Shown here one piece after another: positions 11,501-23,100 of a stretch of 64,000 nt of DNA. The translations under genes were made by a program, and so were the position numbers. Position 1 is the first letter of the stretch; each line of letters begins with the position of its first letter. The stretch covers positions 9,920,001-9,984,000 of the forward strand of contig OW051496.1 of NCBI GenBank assembly GCA_932521035.1, written 5' to 3'. The DNA is from Oscheius dolichura (Eukaryota > Nematoda > Chromadorea > Rhabditida > Rhabditidae). The notes beneath the pieces are model-generated. The model saw only the letters and a program-made list of their open reading frames with translations. It ran no database searches and had not been told where the DNA came from.

Positions 11501-14500
11501 TGCGGAGGAACAGGTCGGCGGGAGACAGAACGCCGTAGCGGCTCATTGCCGATGGACATTTCCGTCTAAGGAAATGATTCCTCCTGGGAGAGACGGGCGC
11601 GGTTGACAAATAAATAAGAGACACGACTTTTTTGGCTATTTTGTACGAGAAAATGGGAAAAATTAGTGTATTCCAATGGACAATACGGGCCTTTCGAAAG
11701 GTTCAGACACTTGCACGCTGTTTACAAGCGTATTTTGTGAAAAATGAGGGAAATTTCGCCAAAATGAGCGATTTCACAAGTCCGGTTTTTAATTCAAAGA
11801 AGAGAAGAATCAGTAGACAAAATCCAGACAAGAAATAGACCGCGAATTCATCCATCTGTAATGAGGAGGACGACGGAGAGGGGGTGGATGTTTTACAGCT
11901 GAATGATTATACAATTCAATTACAGGCCGGGCCGGACAGCCGGGAGGCGGCATCTGCCACCAAAAGAGAGGAGGAGAAAGTCAAAAATTACAGAGAGACA
12001 GCCGGGAGGGGATTTGTTATGTAAAAATCGGCGACCAAGACGCGCCTCGTGGTCGCGGGACAGAGAGCGGGAAATGTGAACCGTTTTGGACTGGGAACTG
12101 AAACACCCCCGACCATGGCCTCAATATAATGACTGGAGAGAAGAAAAAAAAACAAGAAGAAGGAGAAGAGAGCCTAGTTTATAGAAGGAAGAAAGGCATG
12201 GTGTTGAGCTGTCTATGGCAGAAAGGGGCCCCGGTGACCCGGTGACCATTCAACACCGTTTTTGTTTGACCGGGGCCGTCGGCTGGCAATGAGACGAGGG
12301 GTGACCGCGGAGAGAGGGAGAGAAGGAGTCAGAGAGAGACTTGAATAGGTCCCAATTGATTGCGACTGATTTTATATTCAATAAAGTGGGAAAATAGCTC
12401 GGAATAAGGGGAGAGAGCCAAAAAGAGGTTTGGGACCCGATCCGATCGCCTGCACCCGTAAAGTCTCGGCAGGACAATGGTATAAATGCACCACAGTTTT
12501 GTAGTAGTTTCGAATATGGATGATATCGCTGCCGAGACTTTACGGGTGGAGGAGATCGGACGATCGTGTACCGAGCCCTGCCCTCCTCCTCCAGCGAAAA
12601 GTTAGCAAATAGTGAAATTTAACGTTCTCGTTCCAACTAAAAACTTTGTTCTGTTCCTTGTTCTCTCAGCTGCCACTGGTTTTGACCCGGTTTTGTCAAA
12701 CAAACAGGCAAATTATTCTGTTTCCCTTCTTCTATCTATTTACTCCCCATGGCAGCTTCAAAGGGGGACACAAGGCAATTAGTACACAGAGAGAGAAGTT
12801 CGGCCAATGGCACAGGTTTTGTTAATAGGAAAAGAAGGCGACAGAGAGAGGAGGGAGATCAAGGCTAACACCATTATGACCCCAGGAAAGCCGTATCGTA
12901 CTGATTGGAGGCCTGCCCGCCTCCCGGGGGGTCTCATCGGTAATTGGCTGCTATTGAGAAGCGAGGGAAGAAGAGGCGACCAGACTATTGTTCTAGGGGG
13001 TGGAAGGGGTCATTATTGCCATTTAGGGGGAGTGGCAAATCTCCTGAACTGACAATTAGTCATAAGATCTTTAAAAAGTTGAGAAAATTGAACAGCTGTT
13101 GCTAGCCGTAGCTTTGCGGTCAAAAGCTCTCTGTTACGGGAGCGCGGATTGCGCAACGGATAGGCGGGTCAACAGGAACGGGGCTTATCCCCTGGAATGG
13201 ATGGATTAACGGAACCGTCGGAGACTTCTTGGTCCTGAAGCGAAGATAAGCTTTACAGTCGTTTCAGGACCTTTAGGTCTCGAGACTTGAGAGTCCCGTC
13301 CCAGACCGTGTTGGGGACTGCTTACTGGGCAAATTGCTCCGTCTCCCTCAAAAGAATGGAGGGTAAAAGGCCAACGAAACAGGCTACACCCTCCTTGGGT
13401 AGTTTACCCGGTTCCAGATGGAACAGATGGGTAAAAAGGGAGCCAAGATAACACTGCCGGTGCTGTCGGGGTCATAGTGTGTTTTGGCCATACTATGATC
13501 CCCTTCCGCCGAGTTACGTCTCGAGTAGCCGGCACAGTGTCAAGAAGGCCCGGCAACTCAAGTGGGGTGGTGATTTCTCGAGAGACCAGGAGGGATCTGC
13601 CATCTGCTGTCCTCCCCATACAAGGAGAGGGCATGGCGGATAATAAGACAGACAAACATCCCCCCAACCAGCAGAGATACAATTAGGCAACGGATTAAAT
13701 GAGAGGAGAGACAATGCGCGGGAGAGAGTGACCCGCTCAGTGGGAGGTGATGACTGCTGCTGACCAGGGATAGCAGCTACCCAGCCTTATAACTATGGAC
13801 AGAGCAAATCATTTGCGCAACGGTTTATGGAGGGAAAACAGCTGTCTATCTGCCCGGGCAACGGCATTTTAACCCTCCCACCCCTCTATAGGGCCAGGAC
13901 AAGGAAAAAGACACATAAACCGACAGGGTGTAAAAATATTCACGTGGGCAAGAAAGAGGTCAGAAGAGGAGGTCATCATTGTGTTTAAAAGGCACACCCA
14001 CAGAGAGAGAACAACAAAGGACGGAAAAAGAAGGTAGATGCAGTGTGTCACGTTGTCATTCAGCCGACATAATGGGAACAGGAAGCATACTCGGTCAGTG
14101 TTGGGCGCGGGGCAGGGGCGGCGGTCTTTTAGCCGCTGCCAATCTTTTTCTCTGACGGCTAGCAAATTTCCAAGTACACCACTGTGTAGAGCAGACGTTA
14201 AGCTACATTTTCATATAAAAATCCTTAAAATTTATGAAAATCCCGCGTTACGGTAAGATGAAACCTGCTACTTTTGCAATCCTCGCGGTTTTCCTTACTG
14301 TAAACCCATTTCCTTCCAGACTTTTGTGATTTTTGGCTCAAAATGTAGCTTACAATCTGGGCTATCTTACAGAGCTAATGAGATTTAATTTACAGCTAGG
14401 AAATGGTACGGTATACGGCGAATGAGAGCAGGGGAGATTGTACAGCGCGCCCTGGACAAATAGGCAGTATCAAAATAAGATAATAGCCAATTACAAGGAG

Positions 14501-15588
14501 ATTACGGAAAGGGGAGGGGGTGACCTTCAACTGACCCCCTCCGCATAGACATGTGGTCCGAGGGCTCGGGGTTAATTGAGGTAAAGAGAGGCGTTACTGT
14601 TCGCTGCTGCTAGATTGAGATGTAAATTGAGATTCGTGGCAGATGGGCTGATGATGGGACTCCGCGCGACTACGACTGCTGACACCCTCTCCGGTCTCAT
14701 CACATTGTTTATACACCCTAATAATATGTGGATGCGTTGTGGTCGGCGGGAAAAGAAATTGGGGCCGATCCGGAAGATGGGGACGAGAGAGAAAGGAACC
14801 GAGGAGGCGGACAGGAGGGCCGACAACGATATCTGATGAAAAGAGTCAATGAGGGGGTGACAAGGTTAATGAATTCTCTTTGCGGTTATTATAGCCACCG
14901 GGAGGGGAAGAATGGGAGATAAAGGCGGGAATTTTAGAGGAGGAGGACAATACATACTGGTAATTGGAGCCGATTTCTAGTTGAGCAGGGGTTCCAAGGG
15001 GCGGCCTGGTCTCCGGAACAGGCAGGAGAAAATGGGGCTCCTGGGGGTCTATAGTCTTTTCCCAAAATAGGGTTACCGTACATTTCTCTCTTCGGGACCT
15101 TTTGGACAAACGGCGAAGAAAAATCGAGAGAAATCAAAAATCCCGATCATTTTTTGTCAAAAGGTCCCGCACGGAAGGTTTTGGTACCTGTTACGGTACC
15201 CTTGCTTTTTGGAAAAGAACTATAGGTCCTCTTGGGGTCCCGAGGCATCTCTAGGTTAGTTTAAAACGCGGCAGAGGACTCCAGGAAGTCTTATTTTTCA
15301 TAGGAATGGCTCCGAGGGTCCCCTGTTGGACTGATGCCTCATTCATACGGTCATAGACTTGGAAAAGCGTCCACCAGACCAACAAACGCTCCCTCCCGGT
15401 TAAAAGATCTTTTAGGAATCATCCTAGCTCATTTCTCACCTCTCTGGACCAACAAAACTCGTTAAAAATACTCACCCTATTAACTGATGAGCATTTTGAG
15501 CAGACTTCGAAGAATGAAGCGGTCTAGGCGAGCGTTCCGGCGCCCAATCAAAGATAACATCGTTGGTTGGAGCTGCAGCAGCTAGCAT
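5560..15588 (-). CDS. LZTS/Fezzin-type coiled-coil scaffold protein
   Basis: The nine-exon minus-strand model is 15476-15588, 7527-7642, 7405-7481, 7103-7218, 6897-7060, 6352-6635, 6014-6310, 5658-5774 and 5560-5595. It gives 1320 nt and 439 aa with every phase closing. The start (MLAAAAPTNDV) follows a TTTCAG acceptor, as in trans-spliced nematode genes. Residues 108-115 read RPIAFRPL, like the RPTAFKPV block of vertebrate LZTS1. A Ser/Gly-rich middle follows. A long coiled coil then runs from about residue 262 to 428 (VIRDKENELREV, KVYQDKERTWKEEL, FTEERKKWE). In vertebrates LZTS proteins are postsynaptic and cytoskeletal scaffolds. The C-terminus is short (DQISVGRDRLI) and lacks the long conserved tail of LZTS1, so a further exon may be missed. 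An Hp1 element sits in the 6636-6896 intron. The link of the first exon across 7.8 kb rests on phase only. Confidence 0.72.
6747..6876 (+). mobile_element. Hp1 inverted-repeat element, copy 1
   Basis: Both arms are present (CTGCACCCGTAAAGTC and GACTTT-like ACTTTACGGGTGCAG) around the family spacer TTTATTCAAAA..TACAAAACT. The plus sign means the spacer is read TTTATTCAAAA first. It lies in an intron of the LZTS-like gene. Confidence 0.85.
7895..8036 (-). mobile_element. Hp1 inverted-repeat element, copy 2
   Basis: Complete copy with both arms and the outer ends GGTCCTCGATGGTCC and CTATCGAGGACTGAG. The spacer is in the reverse order (GTCACAGTTTTGTAGCAG). Confidence 0.85.
9232..9378 (+). mobile_element. 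Hp1 inverted-repeat element, copy 3
   Basis: Complete copy with GTCCTCGATGGTCC at the left and a matching right arm. The spacer reads GGAGGATCATCTTTATTCAA, close to the family consensus. Confidence 0.88.
12436..12576 (-). mobile_element. Hp1 inverted-repeat element, copy 4
   Basis: Both arms are present (CTGCACCCGTAAAGTCTCGG-like and GAGACTTTACGGGTGGAGG). The outer ends have drifted. The spacer is in reverse order. Confidence 0.82.
13231..13271. repeat. Short inverted repeat, GGTCC family
   Basis: GGTCCTGAAGCGAAG and its near-complement TCGTTTCAGGACC enclose a short loop. A related, wider inverted repeat with the same ends lies at 23960-24027. Confidence 0.5.
15050..15224 (-). mobile_element. 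Hp2 inverted-repeat element, copy a
   Basis: The outer arms TATAGTCTTTTCCCAAAATA and TTTTTGGAAAAGAACTATA enclose GGTTACCGTACA and TTACGGTACCC. The family core AATCGAGAGAAATC is present. It lies just inside the first intron of the LZTS-like gene. Confidence 0.82.
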
Positions 15589-17126
15589 TGGTCTGAAACG
15601 GAAAAAAATAGACTCGGGAAAAGATGGAAAAATAGAAAATCTTACATGGCAAAGTCGAGGTACTCGTACATGTCTGTGTGGCTGTGTTACTGAGCTACTG
15701 AGAGCTGCTCAAGTAGCCACTGGCCGGCACAAGTCCCCGAAATTTAATACATCTCGAAAGAAAGCGCAGCTGACTTTGTCTCTGTCGCTCTGTTTTTAGC
15801 CAAAGTGACTAAAGATGAAAACAAAGGAAAATAACGATAACGGTAGCTAGAGATGGGTGTTCCCCTCCCCGTTCCAGAAGAACATAGGATCAGGCAGTTG
15901 TCAATGATGAATAGCTGGCTGGGACATGTTCAACAGGTGCTAAAGAAGCCGCCCTTGGCTGTAAAAAGAGAACAGATAGCGGGAAGCCGGGAATTTATGG
16001 CTTGGAACCTGGGGGCCTTGGAGCAGGGGTCTGTGGGGGATCCTATACTCTTACCCTCTGGCTCTGCCCGGTCCTCTGCACCCGTAAAGTGTCGTCAAGA
16101 CAGAGGTATAAAGACATTGCAGTTTTGTACCAGTTTTGAATAAGCATGATCCTCCTGCCGAGATTTTACGGGTGCAGGGGATTGGACTATCGAGCCCCCT
16201 CAATTAGGATCAGAAAACTCCTGGACCTACACTCTTTGCTGGGTTTGAACAGAAATGGAGCGAATCCTTAGCCGTCGAGCGGACATGATGGGGAGTGTTT
16301 TTGAGAGAAGGGGCTGCTTTTCTTATGGGGGAGACAGCTGTGGGACCCGTCTTTGGAAAGGGGCGAGGGCGAGAGATTTTTACGGCTCTGCTGACAGATG
16401 GTCGGGGTCTTTTGAGGCCATGCCGGACCGGGGGGACTGTACGAAACTGTGACGTAACCGGTACCTTGAAGATGGCGGAGGGGCACTCTGTTCCTGTTTA
16501 CGAAGACGGCCAGACGAGTTCAATTTGGTCTTCCATTTCTGGAGACGGTCACTCGAACCGTTGGTCAACTCTTGGAGTCCTGGAACGATCCAATTCTTGC
16601 TAGACTGTTGTTCCCACCTTTCGAAAGCCTATCAGCCAGACTCTGTCTCTCGCAACGAATATCCGAAGTACTCATGGCAGCTGGAATTCGTCGCTGCATC
16701 ATCTCGCTATCCGTCACTTCTGACAATGGCTTGTCTTCCACAATTTCCAATAAACTTCGGGTTGCCTCGGCTAGTCTTCTAAATTTCGTTTTTATTAATC
16801 AAATTAGCGAGGATACAGTACTTTAGCTCGCTGGAATGGTGAGTGTGTCTTCGGATTGGCGGCTCGGTTCCGGCTTCTACTGTTCTGGCTGTTTTACCTT
16901 CTCTGAAAGAATATGAATTTTTAAACATAACTACGGTAGTTCGGAGGTCCCGGGCGGAAATAAACAAAGCGCGATAAACAGCGGGAATGAAGTAGTTTTA
17001 GTAACGCAACTACATTTTTGGGTCTCGAAATGACAAAAACGAACGGGTTTCTCTTGTCAATCATACGATCGCGTCGAGACCCAGGAGCAAAAAAAGGCTT
17101 TAACGGCCTTTTTAAAGTACAGTAAC
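15589..17126. other. Intergenic stretch between two minus-strand genes
   Basis: It holds one Hp1 copy (16070-16197). A TTTCAG acceptor directly behind the LZTS-like start codon is probably its trans-splice site. The open frames at 16255-16826 overlap on both strands and give no motif. No clear polyadenylation signal of the upstream gene was seen. Confidence 0.45.
16070..16197 (-). mobile_element. Hp1 inverted-repeat element, copy 5
   Basis: Arms CTGCACCCGTAAAGTGTCG and CGAGATTTTACGGGTGCAGG with reverse-order spacer. The left outer end is shortened: GGTCCT runs straight into CTGCACCC. Confidence 0.83.
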
Positions 17127-20100
17127 CTACTTGGCTGAAGAAGCACTGCTCGAAGCGGATTTTGGTGATTTTGGAGACGGAAGTGATAAAGATTCGGAGG
17201 CAGTGATAACCGGTGGAGCAACCTCAACGCGTATTGCCTGCTCGTCTTCCGCAAAGTCAAGTACCAACGAGTCGACGTCACCCTGAGTGGCTGTTTCCAC
17301 CTAAAAACCGTTTTTATCTTCTATTTGATATCTGGGGTAGAGGGTGAGAAAGAAGTAATTGATAAAACTCACGGCCTCCTCGGATTCCTCGTCCTCTATC
17401 TCAGCAGCTCGTCGGATAGTTTTTGCTAGCTCCTCAGCTTGTTTAGCGATCTCCGTTAGCTTTTGCTCCACGAGATGAGCACACGTGGCGGTGGCACTTT
17501 CTCCTCCTCCTCCGCTACCGGGGGGCTGCTCCTGTAAAGAGCGGATGGAATTCTTTCGGCTCCCTTCAAGTATGTTTTCTAATGACGATTGAGAGAGAGC
17601 GGAAAAAAGGACTATATGAAACAGGAAGCGTCTCTCTTAAAATATATTTGCAGATTGAAGAACGACGAAGCGTTGTCCAGGCGCCGAGATTATGGACTAC
17701 GAGGGACGAGCAGCACAAACACGAGAGCGACTTGAACTAGTCCTGGCCACCCCCCGGCCTCCTTCTCTTCGCGATGACAGCGATTAGAGCAGCAGATGTC
17801 TCTTTAGCCAGAGAAAGGGCGGAAGGAGAAAGGTGGAAACTTTTAAAATGATAACCAGAGGGAACTAAAAGAACTGCCGGGAGTCAAGAGGACAGAAAGG
17901 GTGGAGGCTCCAATCCACGATAACCCAGGTCTTTGAAATCTTTCAAATCCTCTAAACGTGGGTAATTATCAGCGGTTCAAAAACCTCTTTTCCTTTGTGA
18001 AAACGATAGAAAAAATGGGGCATTTCGGCCCGGGAGGGAGATGACAGCCGGCGGAGGGAGAGATTGGCTTGCGGGCAGTATGGTTTGCATATTTCGAGGC
18101 GGGAAACCTGATTTCTGACTTTCTGGTATGGGAAACTATTTTTGGAACTATTTTAAGACTTTTTTCCCCATAGTAAGATACATTTTGAGCGAAAAATCTG
18201 CAAAAAAATTCACGAATTTCCCCGGTTTTGCTTATTTTTCTTCCAAAAAGGCTGGAATTCCCGGGAAATTCACATTATCGCGGCAAATAAAGGGCTGACT
18301 GCTTTTTGCGCTTGATAAAATTTAGGATTAGCGAAAAAAATTGGAGAACACTGGCCGTTTCGGAGGATAAATGACCAAAAAGTGATGATAAGCCACGGCT
18401 ATCCATAGTAAATGGCGTAGAAACTTAATTGGATCAGAAATATTCTGCCAAGCCTTTTTTCTAACCATGCTGCCGTGTAACACAACAGGAAAAGAGGACA
18501 GAAAACCCGTCGAAGGACGTAATCCTATCAAAGGGGAGGGTGGAAGGGGGATGGTTGTGCGGGGGTGCACAGCGGGTGGTCATCACTGCCAGACGTTTGA
18601 ATCTGTGCCAACGGCGTGGACTAGCTTTTGGCGATGGGAAGAGGGAGGAAAAGGAGGAGGGGAGAAGGTCAACGGGAGAAGAAGGAACTCATGAGGAAAC
18701 ACAAACAAACAGCGAGTCAAGTGAACCGAGAGAGCGAGGATGCGCGCCTTTTTCAAAAAGGAGAGGCCGCCGAGGGCAAAAACAGAAGCAGACTTGGATA
18801 TTTCGTCTTTTTCGGTGAAATGAAATGCGGGGATTACTGTAGAAAAAGGTTCTCTATCTTGTTTAAAGCAAGATTTTTAAGCGGGGGGTCAAAAAACCGC
18901 CCAATAAGGAAAATGGGCGCCATTTTGGGAATTAAGACCGACGCCGGGCTTGTCTACAGCAATTTAATGGCTCTCGGCAAGATTGCCCCTTTAAAGCGAA
19001 GGACATCAGATTACCATATGGCTTTTTTTCTACCCCAGACGGGAGCGAGACTGGCCACCCGATTGGGGGGAGACTGTTTTCCTCAGAGAGAGACTAAAGG
19101 TGTTAGCCATCCCCCGACCAGAGAAAGAGAGAGAGAGAGATGCATAGTAATAAACTGGCCCCTTCCCTCTCAATCGGGGGGATCAACACGGACTAATTTT
19201 GATGTAAATAGTACCCTCCCAGGATGATATTATGAGGCGCGACAGGGCGTGTATTAGGCGACAGCAGCAGCCCCCGGAGGGCAACTAGTGCGAGGAGAGA
19301 TTTAGCATACAAATAGCTCAGTTTAATCGCATAATTGACCCAAGGGAAGGGAGGATTGAACGGGGGAGAGCCGCTTACTATATATTAATCGAGCAAAGGG
19401 GCTAGAAGAGGGAAGGGGGTAACTCGGAGGGCTCCCGCAAAACATTCAGAGATTCCCCACCTATTGGTTTGAAATCTGCTCCCCGGGCTGGATTGAGGGT
19501 CATCGGGCAGTTAGCCACCGTTTATTTTATACCCAGAAGGCGACTGGCTGCCGAGATTGTACGGGGGCCAACGTTCTTATAACTTTTTTACCCTGTCCAA
19601 TGCCTTTGGGAAGGAAAATTAGGCCTATTTCTGTCAGAAACGTCATCAGCTTTTAAACTGTACGCGATAAAACAAACCAGAGAAGTTTTTACGAGGGCGG
19701 AAACCGTCACGTTCAAAGAGAAAAGGTCAAATTTTCGAGTAGAACGCCACTTAACTCATATTTGCCCATCCCGGTAAACTACGTGCTTCCCCACGTGACA
19801 GTCTTAACAGTTTAAGACAGTCAACTTACTTCGCGTATTTCCCGTGGACGTCGTTTTGGGGCTACTGGAGGCGGCGGCTGCTGTTGGGCTTTGACACTGA
19901 AGGAGATCTTCTCAAAGCGAGAAGAAGACGGCAGCGAAACAGTCCTGTGGGCAGCTTCGCGGGCACTGAAACATTCAAATGACTATAATTTAAAAGACGG
20001 CCCCAATTTTAGCTACCAACCTGTCCATTTTATACAGTAGGGAAAATGAGGAGATGGGCGAGTCAAATTATTAAATCGAGGAAGGAGGAGGAAAGAAGGA

Positions 20101-23100
20101 AGAAAAAGCCTGGCGGGAGAGGCAGCCTTCTTCTGCCCTCGGACTGACTGGTTTTCCCCTTTTCTACTTCGATCATCGGGAAGAAAATTATCTCACTGGC
20201 CGGCAAAAAGCGAATGGCAACGACAAGACAATTCGTGGGAACACTGGGGAGAGAGGAATCTAAAGAATTCTAGTATCAGGAGAGGGCTGGCTGGCCAATG
20301 ATCAGGGTTTTAGAACGTTTCCGGGAACTGGGAACTATTTTACACCAAGAAGATATACAGAAAAAAAGGACACACTGTAGCCGTTTCCTGGATTCTTTCC
20401 CTCTAGGACCATTTTTTGCCTATTTGTTGCTGAAAAATGGCGCCTTCCTCTTTGGGACTATCCTACTCGTTATACCGAACCGTTAGTACGTCTAAAACAG
20501 TTTTCATAGTAGAATTTGACGTGCTCTTTCGTTTGGTATAGATATCTATACTCTTGGTGGCCTTCTCTTGAGAGAAATGGCTCATACAAACTGCGCAAAG
20601 GGCGCCGACCCGCGTTGGACCGAGGTTTTGCTCCCAACCGGCTATAAACACTGGCTCTTGACTACGCCACATTGGCTAAAAAAGATGGTCACAATTATAC
20701 ACGATCAGGAGAAAAGAAGCTTTTTCAAGCGGGAGTTCTTCCCAAGCCGTGCCTCTCCTGTAAGTGGCTTAGAGGTCAATTAGGAGAGGCTAAACTCAAT
20801 TACAACTGCCAATCCCGGCTTTTTCCAGGGAAAACAAGAACAACTTTGGTTTTCTCAATCTAAGGCTTTGAAAAAAACCTACGTTGTTCGTTTTACGACC
20901 ATTTGCCGACAGTTGCGACTAGAAATTAGCATACAGCGAGGGAGAGACGTGGGAGAGAGTCTAATTGACTGATTATGCGGGGCAGAGGACGGCTGGTGGT
21001 GTGCTCCTCTAGGGGATTATACCCGCCGAGAGAGTGAATAAACAGGCCGAACAGTAATGGAGCAGAAAAGAAAGGCAGATGAGGGGACGGGGTGGGAGCG
21101 CCGCGAGTTTGTATGGACCGTTATGGCCTTGTATTTTACAGCAAGGGGCGTGAAAAGAGAGAAAGAAGTGGTAGAAGAAGAAGCACGACCCCCTTTTACA
21201 GAAAAGGGCGGGGAGGGCATTGAGAAGAGGGGATACTTGACTTTAGAGACAAGTCACAGCCACTTTTTGGCTTTCTCAATGGTTTAGAGATCGAAAAGCC
21301 AAGTAAGCCCCCTACGGTATTCCATGGAGGATCCCATGGTCTCGAGGCGAATACATTCTTCTTCGAACGGGTTACGGTACATTTGTCTCTTCGGGACCTT
21401 TGGGCAAATGGCGAAGAAAAATCGAGAGAAATCAAAAATCCTCAAAAGGTCCCGCGCGGAACGGTTTTGCGACCCGTTACGGTAACCCTATTTTTTGGAA
21501 AAGAACTATACAATGGACCTGTGCCTTTAAAATTCTTCCAAAGATAAGTTATAGAGTAATTTCGGGGCGAAAATGTCCGAACAGGCGACAAAAATGCCCC
21601 TTGACCTTGCCTTTTTTCGGGAGGAGGAGGATAATCCTCCACGGATGTCACCTTGCCCCTTTTTAATAAAATAATATTCCGAAAAAATACCTGTAGTGTA
21701 TAAGTTGGAAGTGCCGAAAGATGATCTGAACGGCGGCGGGCATGGCGCCGAAGTGAGCCGACCCTTTTCCGCTAGCAGCCAGCTTGCCTCCCGTTAACAG
21801 GAGGACTTTGTAGGGTGATTGATACCCGCCGCCCAGGGAGGAGGGGAGGAACGAACACACTACGGGTCCAGAAAAAATGCTCCCCTCTCTCTCGCCGGCT
21901 CTCTTCTCGCATGTCTCCTCTCCCGTGTGTAGTAATTGCCCTTTGACTGGCACCAAAGGGACTAGGGGGGACCGGGAAGAGAGAATGATCCGAGGGGGGA
22001 ACACCCGGGGACTTTTTCCTCTCTTTAGACCAGTTTAACCCGAAAGAAAAGAAAACGAGAAGAAGAGAAAGCGACAAAGACAGTTAGGGGGTGCCAAGGG
22101 GCAAACGACCTCGACCGACTTGGGAGACAGGGCAAAAGAGAGGAGGAGGCGAAGAAAGAGGAAAAGACGATTGGCCTCGATCAAAATTCTATGTGTGCGG
22201 ATGGGAGTAACGGAAGCAATGGAGAGATTAGATGAACTGGAAGAGGCGACAGCACCAGAGGGAACACTCGTCCGATCTGGGGTGGTTGATATCTCTCGCC
22301 CGCCGCGACGGGTCTTTTTGCCTCAGGGAATATAGGTAATTGTTCGGTTTTATGGAGTGCTATATACTCGGTCGCGTATAAACACGTGTTCAGTTCTCGT
22401 AAGCGGAGAAAGAAAGGGGAGGAATTGGTAGTACTCGATTGGTATAGTCTTTTTCCAAATAGGTTTACCGTACTTTTTGTCCTTCGGGATGGCTAAACGG
22501 CTAAGAAAAATCGAGAGAAATCGAAAATCGTGATCACTTTTGCTCAAATGGTCCCGCGCGGAATGTTTTGCCACCCGTTGCGGTAACCCTATTTTTTGAA
22601 AAAGAACTAAAGAAGAAATCTGGAGTGGGGAGGCGGCCTGTAGCCTGGGATGAACCAGACTTTTAGCCTCGAAATGAGCTGGAACGGCTGAGGAAGGATT
22701 ATATGAGTCATCTTTAAACATTCCTACAGGTAGGTTTTGAGTCTACAAACTTATTAGACCGAATTGTGAAGCTCTAAAAAGGGGGCGGAGCCATATGGCT
22801 CTATAAAATTAATTTTACATTTTTTGCCCAAGTCTACAATAAGCTGCAAATAAAGCAGACAGTCGCTGTACGGAACTCGGAGCGCTGATATAGGGTGAAT
22901 AATGGAAAACAATGCTATAGAGAACAGCAGTCGGCTGCGCTCGGTTCCAGACTTTGTTCTTGGACGGTCTACAGGTACCCCGCTGTTTGTTTGGCCCTAG
23001 AACCGAAACAAATCCAGAAACAGGGTCTGAAAAAATCAACAGAACTCTCCGTCGATAAAGGATGGTTAATACGGGGGCATAGAGAACGCTGGGGGAGGCC

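Larger units (their letters stand above)
7643..15475. other. Large first intron of the LZTS-like gene
   Basis: This 7.8 kb stretch holds Hp1 copies at 7895, 9232 and 12436, Hp2 copy a at 15050, and a small GGTCC inverted repeat at 13231. Otherwise I see purine-rich, GAGA-like DNA and short open frames without family motifs. One possible extra exon lies on the minus strand near 8340-8415, behind a CTTCTCAG acceptor. It has no clear donor and is not in the model. Confidence 0.5.

Noticed and set aside
18628..19227. 199-codon open frame on the plus strand
   Set aside because: It comes from purine-rich, GA-repeat DNA, is open in several frames, has no motif, and lies inside introns of the minus-strand 206-aa gene.
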